The notes beneath the pieces are model-generated. The model was not told where the DNA came from and did not search any database. It saw only the letters and a program-made list of their open reading frames with translations. Shown one piece after another: positions 58,174 through 64,000 of a stretch of 64,000 nt of DNA. The DNA lies in the NCBI RefSeq assembly GCF_009653635.1, contig NZ_PPFD01000006.1, forward strand, positions 620,001 through 684,000. Direction: 5' to 3'. Numbering within the stretch: the first letter of the stretch is position 1; every line of letters starts with the position of its first letter. Made by a program: the position numbers and the translations under genes. Source of the stretch: Endozoicomonas sp. OPT23 (GTDB lineage Bacteria > Pseudomonadota > Gammaproteobacteria > Pseudomonadales > Endozoicomonadaceae).

Positions 58174-59943
58174 TTATGCTGGAACGGCTTCTTCTTTAGT
58201 CACTTTGTCATCTGACTTATCTACAGATGCTGACTGACTGGCAATATGTTTCGCCGCCTGATAGCCAAAAGTCATAGCTGGACCCAGTGTTGAGCCCGGT
58301 CCCGGATAGGTTGGCAGGATAGCGGCAGCACAGTTACCAATGGCATACAGGCCTTCTATTGGTTTACCTGTGGCTTCAGAAAGTACCTGAGCATTGACAC
58401 TGGTATCCATACCACCATGAGTTCCGAAGTCGCCCGGATCAATACGCACAGCATAGAAAGGGCCTTCATCAATGGCATGCAGGCAAGGGTTAGGCGTCAC
58501 TGTCGCATCACCGTAGTAACGGTCGTATTCAGTATCACCGCGTTGAAACTCAGGGTCTTTACCTGTTTTGGCATAGGCATTCATCTGAGTAATAGTGTTG
58601 TTCAAACCAGCCTGATCGATACCCAGTTTCTGCGCCAAGCTGTCGATAGAGTCTTCCTTGGCCATAAAGCCATTCTCGAAATAACTCTTCGGTAATCTGA
58701 AGTCCGGACGGGATTGAACGTCCAACAGCGGACCAACTAGATAACTGTTACGGAAGCGCTTATCGAACACCATGTAGGCTGGTGCATTAGGGTTGTCATC
58801 AGAGTGAGACTGGAAGAACTCGGTCTGATAAGCCATATAGTTTTGTGACTCGTTAGCAATTCGCTTACCGGCCATATTAACCACGCAGGAACCGGGCAGG
58901 GATTTCTCCATAATGGCCAATCTTGGTGCAGGTTCATCCGGTGCTGAGATGGTTGTGCACCACCAGGCACCATTCATCAGTCGGGTTTTTGCACCCAGTT
59001 TCAGGCAGGCCAGCAGTGCATCCCCCGTATTGGTTCGAATATTACCGCCAGACCATTCGGTGCTGGTTGGTTTTGGAAGATACTTTTCACGCAGTTCCTG
59101 ATTGTATTCAAAACCGCCACTGCCCAGAACGACACCTTTGCGAGCCTTGATATAAACGTCACGGCCATTCTCTTTCGCCTTGATGCCAATGACACGGCCG
59201 ATATTGTCCTGGACAAGCTCTTCCAGTGCAGTGTTAAGAGTAACAGCCACATTACGTTTTCTGGCTGCTAGATACATACGGGCAACGCCGGCAGAACCAC
59301 AGGAAAGACGACGCGATCGTTTGGTTTTATGCTTCATTCGCCAAAAGGTTTCACTGGCGTATGTCAGCATCAACTTTGCCATGACACCCATCCAGCCCTT
59401 TGAACGGGTGACCAGATCATGTCCTTCTACCTGAGTCATACCAATTCGATCATAGAGGTAAAGCATGTGGTGAGTTGACTGAAGCTTATTCATATCGTCA
59501 CCCAGCTCATCATGGTTGATGGGCATAGGTTCCAGAGATCTGTGCCCTGCTCTGGCACCAGGGTTTTGCATATAGTAATCAGGGTAATGTTCCAGAGAGA
59601 TATAACCGACTTCTTTCGCTCGCTCGGTAACAAACTTCAGCATGGCAGGTGCCTGCTGGATATAGGTTTCAATCAGCTCTTCCGGAACAGTGCCTTCTTC
59701 AATAGTACTGGCAAGATAGGCTCGGGCATCGTCAACACTGTCAGTAGCGCCACAAGCTTTGGCGTAATGATTATTGGGAATCCAGATGCCGCCACCGGAC
59801 ACGGCACTGGTGCCACCAAAGCGTTCGGCTTTTTCAATGACTTCAACCGACTCAACACCCAGCTCTTTCAAACAGACGGCAGAGGTCAGAGCACCCAGTC
59901 CGGAGCCAACTACCACTACATCCAGTTCACGATCCCACTGCAT
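58174..59943 (-). CDS. FAD-dependent dehydrogenase resembling 3-oxosteroid 1-dehydrogenase
   Basis: A 589-residue flavoprotein. The FAD site VVVVGSGLGALTSAVCLKEL is near residues 9-28, with the GGTSAVSGGGIWIPNN segment at about 43-58. The C-terminal FAD-contact region has HGGMDTSVNAQVL and YAIGNCAAAILPTYPGPGST. This layout matches the ketosteroid delta-1-dehydrogenase/fumarate-reductase-like family, which introduces C1-C2 double bonds in steroids; related enzymes oxidise other cyclic ketones. No steroid catabolic genes are adjacent, so the substrate is open. Start is ATG 59943 (MQWDRELDVVVV). The extreme C-terminus is charged (DKSDDKVTKEEAVPA). Confidence 0.85.
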   Translation of the reverse strand: MQWDRELDVVVVGSGLGALTSAVCLKELGVESVEVIEKAERFGGTSAVSGGGIWIPNNHYAKACGATDSVDDARAYLASTIEEGTVPEELIETYIQQAPAMLKFVTERAKEVGYISLEHYPDYYMQNPGARAGHRSLEPMPINHDELGDDMNKLQSTHHMLYLYDRIGMTQVEGHDLVTRSKGWMGVMAKLMLTYASETFWRMKHKTKRSRRLSCGSAGVARMYLAARKRNVAVTLNTALEELVQDNIGRVIGIKAKENGRDVYIKARKGVVLGSGGFEYNQELREKYLPKPTSTEWSGGNIRTNTGDALLACLKLGAKTRLMNGAWWCTTISAPDEPAPRLAIMEKSLPGSCVVNMAGKRIANESQNYMAYQTEFFQSHSDDNPNAPAYMVFDKRFRNSYLVGPLLDVQSRPDFRLPKSYFENGFMAKEDSIDSLAQKLGIDQAGLNNTITQMNAYAKTGKDPEFQRGDTEYDRYYGDATVTPNPCLHAIDEGPFYAVRIDPGDFGTHGGMDTSVNAQVLSEATGKPIEGLYAIGNCAAAILPTYPGPGSTLGPAMTFGYQAAKHIASQSASVDKSDDKVTKEEAVPA

Positions 59944-60296
59944 CTCTTACCCCTTTATTATTCTTCTTGCCATATTGTTGGAGAATGCCTGACTCAGTCG
60001 AAATCACTCTGTTTCAGTTCATTGCATTGTCTACTTCTGGCTGTTTGGTGTGCACTTTTTCAGCCCATAGAGGCTGCTATTGTCTTTCATTAAACCGTGA
60101 TCATGGCAAGTTGCGATACCACATACGGACTAAAAGACCATTCTTTCTAAAGTACTCTCATGAGCGAAAGGGAGTAGATTCCTCTATGGAAGGGCAAAGA
60201 TAATATAAGCTCTGATTAATTTTCATTACACCTCAAATGCCTGACCTATACTTGCCTGCACACTTCACACCCTAATCAATAATCAGGGTCGATCTC
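59944..60296. other. Divergent promoter region
   Basis: 353 bp between the flavoprotein gene (minus) and the OmpA-type gene (plus). No gene I can support. A TTACAC...TATACT-like stretch near 60228-60250 may be the OmpA-gene promoter. Confidence 0.35.
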
Positions 60297-61100
60297 ATGA
60301 CGATGAAACCTGCACGACAACTGTTTGTACTTATACCACTGATGTTCCTGCTTTCTGGCTGCTCCAGTCTTAAGCAACAGGGACACTGTATCCTCGCTGG
60401 CGGTGCTGGCGGCCTGATTCTGGGCGCCATGGAAACCGCTGGTGCAGCCGCTACAGGCGGCGCAGGACTTGCGATCCTTGGTGGTTTGCTCTGCCATAGT
60501 GCGGAGACAGACAAAGGCATAAACAAACGCTGCCCATTCTCAGCGCCTAAAGGCACGAAGTTCAATAGAAGAGGCTGCCCTGTAGACAGTGACAATGACG
60601 GTGTTCCCAATTACCTGGACCTCTGCCCAAACACTCCAGCCAATACTCCTGTCGATGCCAGTGGTTGCCCAGACTCGGATAAAGATGGTGTAGCGGATAA
60701 TGTTGATCAATGTCCAAACACACCTCCCGGCACAAGAGTCGATGACAAGGGTTGCCCTATCATTCTGATCAAGCCTCTGGGTCAGATTCAGTTCAAGTTT
60801 GATAAATCAACCCTGTCAGACAAAGCCAAAGCTTATCTTGATGGCGTTGCCTACAAACTCAAGGCCAACCCTAAAATGAAGCTGAATGCTTATGGGCATA
60901 CTGATATCTCAGGCCCTCCAAGTCACAATGAAGGTCTCTGCCTGCGGCGTGCTAAAAGTGTTACTGATTATCTGATTGAGCAGGGAGTCAGCTCTGAGCA
61001 GGTAGAACCATACAGAGGCGGTATCATCAAGGAACATAATGACACCCGTGACGGCAGAGCCAGAAACCGCAGAGTTGAGCTGAATACCGAAGAGGAATAG
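60297..61100 (+). CDS. OmpA-family lipoprotein with thrombospondin type-3 repeats
   Basis: A 267-residue protein. The N-terminal lipoprotein signal has a lipobox LLSGCSS, so mature Cys is about residue 22. A Gly/Ala-rich stretch at about 33-60 could contact membrane. Two thrombospondin type-3-like calcium-binding repeats follow (DSDNDGVPNYLDLCPNTP and DSDKDGVADNVDQCPNTP). The C-terminal OmpA domain (about 160-267) binds peptidoglycan, with YGHTDISGPPSHNEGLCLRR and RARNRRVEL. It probably links outer membrane and cell wall. Start at 60297, with in-frame ATG two codons later. OmpA/TSP3 proteins are common in marine gammaproteobacteria. Confidence 0.9.
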   Translation: MTMKPARQLFVLIPLMFLLSGCSSLKQQGHCILAGGAGGLILGAMETAGAAATGGAGLAILGGLLCHSAETDKGINKRCPFSAPKGTKFNRRGCPVDSDNDGVPNYLDLCPNTPANTPVDASGCPDSDKDGVADNVDQCPNTPPGTRVDDKGCPIILIKPLGQIQFKFDKSTLSDKAKAYLDGVAYKLKANPKMKLNAYGHTDISGPPSHNEGLCLRRAKSVTDYLIEQGVSSEQVEPYRGGIIKEHNDTRDGRARNRRVELNTEEE

Positions 61101-61184
61101 CAAAAAAGGTTTATAATTAATGGATGATTCATAGCTGGCTGAAATTCTAGATTTCAAAAACCAGCTTCAGCCAGGGAAGGCTAA

Positions 61185-63512
61185 ATGTTTGGAACAATTC
61201 TTCGACCATTTGGTGGCCTATACAGAAGCTGTACCACTAAATTAAAGCAAGTCAGGAATTTCGTAGACTTTCGGGGGCGCAGAGCCAAAAAGTACCAGCA
61301 GCCCTCTAAAGTAGCCACTAATACTCGACCACAAACGCTTCAGCCATCCTTATCGTTAACAGAGCGGTCAAGCTCTGTCTCTTCGAGTGATACTTTCTTC
61401 AGCGCAACTGAAGGTGAGCCTATCGCTGATACTATGCCAGCCAAAGACTTTGAAGTAGATCAGAACTTTCAAAAAGAGCTAGCAGCCACTGTACCCAAAA
61501 CCCCTCTAATATCGTCAGAAACAAGTCAGAAAATTGAAGCAGCCCGATTTTTGGCTAGAGCTCTGACGATAAACAGTGTTCCCGGTCACAAACTTTTACC
61601 TTCCATCAGTGATACTCATAGACAGCAAACAGTTAGCCAGAGATCAATCGATCGGGATCACCTTGAAATACAGTCATCTTTGGAACCTGAAACATCCGCC
61701 CTGAAAGAAACCGTTCGCAGAGTCAGTGCATGGGGTAAAAAGCCCTATGGCCCTAAAAGAGCTGTTTCAACAGGTGAAGATGGAGAAAAACTGCTTAAAA
61801 ATATAAAACAGGTAAAAAAGAACGAACTGAAATCACTAAGAAAGGCACTGTCAACAATAAATGAATGGAGCGATACCCAATATACTTCTCAGACTCTCGA
61901 CACAATGGCCTCTGATATGGCCTTGACGTTGACCCTGGATAGCTACCCAACGTCAGAAAAACTGTACAGCATTAAAGAGCAATTGAATAACCTGGCTGAT
62001 CTGCTTTCTCACCTTGAATCTACCGAACAGAAAGCGCTTGCTCGACAGCACCAGTCTTTAACTCAACTTTATGAAGGGCTTGTTGCCAGTCAGGCAGAAC
62101 ATCGCGTCAATCAGCTCGAGAGATACTTACCTGAAGGCTCAGACTTCACACAGACCTGTACACGCCTCAATATTGACCCAAAAAGAGCATTCTCTACCAG
62201 TGCTCTTTCAGCATTTCGTGAAACACTCAATCACCACAGACTGGATTCAGAATTGGCCACTGAGGCTCAGCTGGATACAGCTTTCAGAAGTGAGCTTGAG
62301 AAGTTCCTTTTGAAGGCCAAAACTGAAACCGGTCAACCGTTTGAGATCCCCCAACCATCAAGCCCAACTCACAAGCCTGTCAGAGATCAGCTGGAAGCAC
62401 TCACTAAAGCTTCACCTTTCTATCCTCGCGGAAAAATATTCGATCAGATCTGCGAAAAACTGGGCATTGAGCAAATAAGCGACCATATCTCTCCTGCAAC
62501 CATGCAAAGTTTCAGGGATTCACTGAAACAGTCTGTTCATGAGAGTGCTGACAAAGGTGGGCAATGGCTTGAGGGCGCACTGGAATCTATCACCCTGAAT
62601 TTCTTTGAACCCATAAAAAACCAGGGAAGCACTTCATTAAGCTCTGAAGCACTAAAAAAAGTGATTCGATCTACCATTGAAAGTGTTCGCCTCACTCCAA
62701 CAACCATAACAACTGGCTACAAACCTCCTGCTTTTGGTGAAGACAGTGCGGGACTGAAAAGAACCGGACAACAGCTTCAATGCCACTTACAAACAGGGCA
62801 AGTTACTTCTGATGACAAATCCACTTTCCGTTGTCAGAAGGAAGAACTGCACCAACGAGTTGTCAGCATGCTTATCAATAAATGGGTTCAACAGAGAGAC
62901 GATATCGATCTGGAAATAAAGGGAAGGCTGGCTGATTGTGGCAAGCTGGATTTCCAGAATAATCCTAAAAACGCACACGCTGAGTACAGTAGCCTGCAAC
63001 TTGAAATTGCCCATTTGAAAGAACAAAGACAGAAGCTTCCTCTACCAGATTTCCCTCTAATGTCTCTGACCAAGCCTGACAAATCAGATATGGATAAAGA
63101 GTTTTTTTATTCAGCAGGGATTTCATCGGCCAATGTTAATCTGAAGCTACTTGATATAAATGTAGATTCACCCATTGAGCCCTTCAATGCCATTACCACC
63201 ACAGTAGCATTCAGCAAGGATAGTTTAACTCACTGGTTTACCCATGTCCGATATCTGCACTCCGTTATGGACAAGTGCTGCAAATACTATGCGGGCGACA
63301 TAACAGAGCACGGCCCCCCTTCAGTGAGTGAGCGTAAACAGCTCGACCAGAGTTTCCTGCAAACCAATGCCGCCATTAATGAATTGCTTCAGACTCCCGA
63401 TCAGCCTGGCGCTACTGCAGCGCTTCATATTCTTCGGTTACAGGCCTCTTTACTGCGAGACTACGCAGACAAACTGGGTGGTTACTACCGCCCACCAGGG
63501 GTACCTGACTAA
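61185..63512 (+). CDS. 775-residue helical protein of unknown function
   Basis: No family recognised. There is no signal peptide, and the N-terminus is basic (RGRRAKKYQQPS) after a short hydrophobic start (MFGTILRPFGGLY). Residues about 55-110 are Ser/Thr/Pro-rich and probably disordered; most of the rest is amphipathic helix and coiled coil (LSTINEWSDTQYTSQTL; LKEQRQKLPLPDFP). Such a profile is common among secreted effectors and large host-interaction proteins, but nothing specific is visible. It is a single gene, 84 bp after the OmpA-type lipoprotein, before msrA. Start is ATG 61185. Confidence 0.6.
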   Translation: MFGTILRPFGGLYRSCTTKLKQVRNFVDFRGRRAKKYQQPSKVATNTRPQTLQPSLSLTERSSSVSSSDTFFSATEGEPIADTMPAKDFEVDQNFQKELAATVPKTPLISSETSQKIEAARFLARALTINSVPGHKLLPSISDTHRQQTVSQRSIDRDHLEIQSSLEPETSALKETVRRVSAWGKKPYGPKRAVSTGEDGEKLLKNIKQVKKNELKSLRKALSTINEWSDTQYTSQTLDTMASDMALTLTLDSYPTSEKLYSIKEQLNNLADLLSHLESTEQKALARQHQSLTQLYEGLVASQAEHRVNQLERYLPEGSDFTQTCTRLNIDPKRAFSTSALSAFRETLNHHRLDSELATEAQLDTAFRSELEKFLLKAKTETGQPFEIPQPSSPTHKPVRDQLEALTKASPFYPRGKIFDQICEKLGIEQISDHISPATMQSFRDSLKQSVHESADKGGQWLEGALESITLNFFEPIKNQGSTSLSSEALKKVIRSTIESVRLTPTTITTGYKPPAFGEDSAGLKRTGQQLQCHLQTGQVTSDDKSTFRCQKEELHQRVVSMLINKWVQQRDDIDLEIKGRLADCGKLDFQNNPKNAHAEYSSLQLEIAHLKEQRQKLPLPDFPLMSLTKPDKSDMDKEFFYSAGISSANVNLKLLDINVDSPIEPFNAITTTVAFSKDSLTHWFTHVRYLHSVMDKCCKYYAGDITEHGPPSVSERKQLDQSFLQTNAAINELLQTPDQPGATAALHILRLQASLLRDYADKLGGYYRPPGVPD

Positions 63513-63612
63513 CCACTGTCCATATTTCTGTCGAAAGTGTTTCTTTTTCTTCAATGAATCCAGTCTGCCTGAATATGCGTATAGCTACATAAGAACAATT
63601 CAGGATCACATT

Positions 63613-64000
63613 ATGAACAGCAAATTGAAGTGGCTTTCAATCACCGGACTGGCTTTAGGTATCAGCCTTGCTGTTGCCGGCAGCAATGATAAACAACCAA
63701 CTAAATCAGGCAGCACAAAGGTTGAGACAGCCATTTTTGCAGGCGGTTGTTTCTGGTGTACTGAGTCGGATTTTGAAAAAGTCGATGGTGTTCTGGAAGC
63801 CGTCAGTGGTTATACCGCAGGCCCGGAAAAAGACCCGACTTACAGACAGGTGTCATCAGGCAGAACAGGTCATACCGAAGCGGTAAAAGTTACCTTCAAT
63901 CCTGCTAAAGTGAGCTATCAACAATTGGTCGATATCTACTGGAAAACGATTGACCCGACCGTAGAAAATAGGCAGTTCTGCGATTCGGGCAGCCAGTACA
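63613..64000 (+). CDS. msrA: Peptide-methionine (S)-S-oxide reductase, exported type (3' truncated)
   Basis: The first 129 codons are in the window. The N-terminus MNSKLKWLSITGLALGISLA is a signal peptide with a likely cut after AVAG, so the mature enzyme is periplasmic. The MsrA signature follows: AIFAGGCFWCTESDFEKVDG with the catalytic cysteine, VSGYTAGPEKDPTYRQVSSG, GHTEAVKVTFNPAKVSYQQL and IDPTVENRQFCDSGSQY. MsrA repairs oxidised methionines in proteins. The gene runs past the window, so a fused MsrB domain cannot be judged. Confidence 0.95.
   Translation, partial: MNSKLKWLSITGLALGISLAVAGSNDKQPTKSGSTKVETAIFAGGCFWCTESDFEKVDGVLEAVSGYTAGPEKDPTYRQVSSGRTGHTEAVKVTFNPAKVSYQQLVDIYWKTIDPTVENRQFCDSGSQY

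Overview
The window looks like a chromosomal segment of a marine, host-associated gammaproteobacterium of the Oceanospirillales, most like Endozoicomonas. This is inferred from three things: the TCA gene order (gltA divergent from sdhCDAB-sucAB-lpd-sucCD) and Pseudomonas-like protein ends; the mlaA-rssB-rssC block also known from Pseudomonas; and very large predicted proteins with eukaryote-like motifs. No rRNA or other species marker is present.

Layout. 1-1.3 kb: 3' end of a type II secretion secretin gene and a convergent menA-like prenyltransferase. 1.5-15 kb: the TCA block, with gltA on the plus strand and sdhCDAB, sucAB, lpd and sucCD on the minus strand; a strong hairpin lies between sucA and sucB. 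15-17 kb: an AraC-type regulator followed by two decayed transporter genes (an RND C-terminal relic and a frameshifted ABC membrane domain). 17-19.7 kb: TerC, an orphan fructose-type PTS EIIC and a VanX-like D,D-dipeptidase. 19.7-27.6 kb: assimilatory nitrate/nitrite reduction (nirB-nirD-FAD reductase-nasA) and a TauE-type permease. 27.7-33.3 kb: thymidine kinase flanked by two copies of a 31-bp palindromic repeat, CvfB, a MarR regulator, a peroxiredoxin, a formimidoylglutamase-like protein lacking key metal ligands, and a fatty-acid desaturase. 33.6-42.5 kb: a 1,851-residue exported protein with kinase-like, nuclear-localisation-like and OTU-like motifs, then a hybrid sensor kinase.

43.5-52.3 kb is an integrative element. 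It lies between a 49-bp duplication of the 3' part of a tRNA-Arg(CCT) gene; one repeat-to-repeat unit is 8,700 bp. All its genes are on the minus strand: a tyrosine integrase next to the tRNA, a winged-helix protein, a Rha-like regulator, a chain of seven overlapping small genes (including an AP2-domain and a LysM microprotein), a probable rolling-circle Rep, and three small membrane proteins. It also carries an iteron-like array, perfect palindromes and AAGTACA repeats near both ends. No capsid, packaging or secretion-ATPase gene is recognised, so it is neither an ordinary tailed prophage nor a complete inovirus.

52.4-64 kb returns to the chromosome: a FlgM-like small protein, MlaA, the RssB/RssC partner-switching pair, DusA, an MDR oxidoreductase, a ketosteroid-dehydrogenase-like flavoprotein, an OmpA lipoprotein with thrombospondin-3 repeats, a 775-residue helical protein of unknown function, and the start of an exported MsrA.

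Limits: assignments rest on reading motifs and recalled family features; no database search or structure prediction was run.
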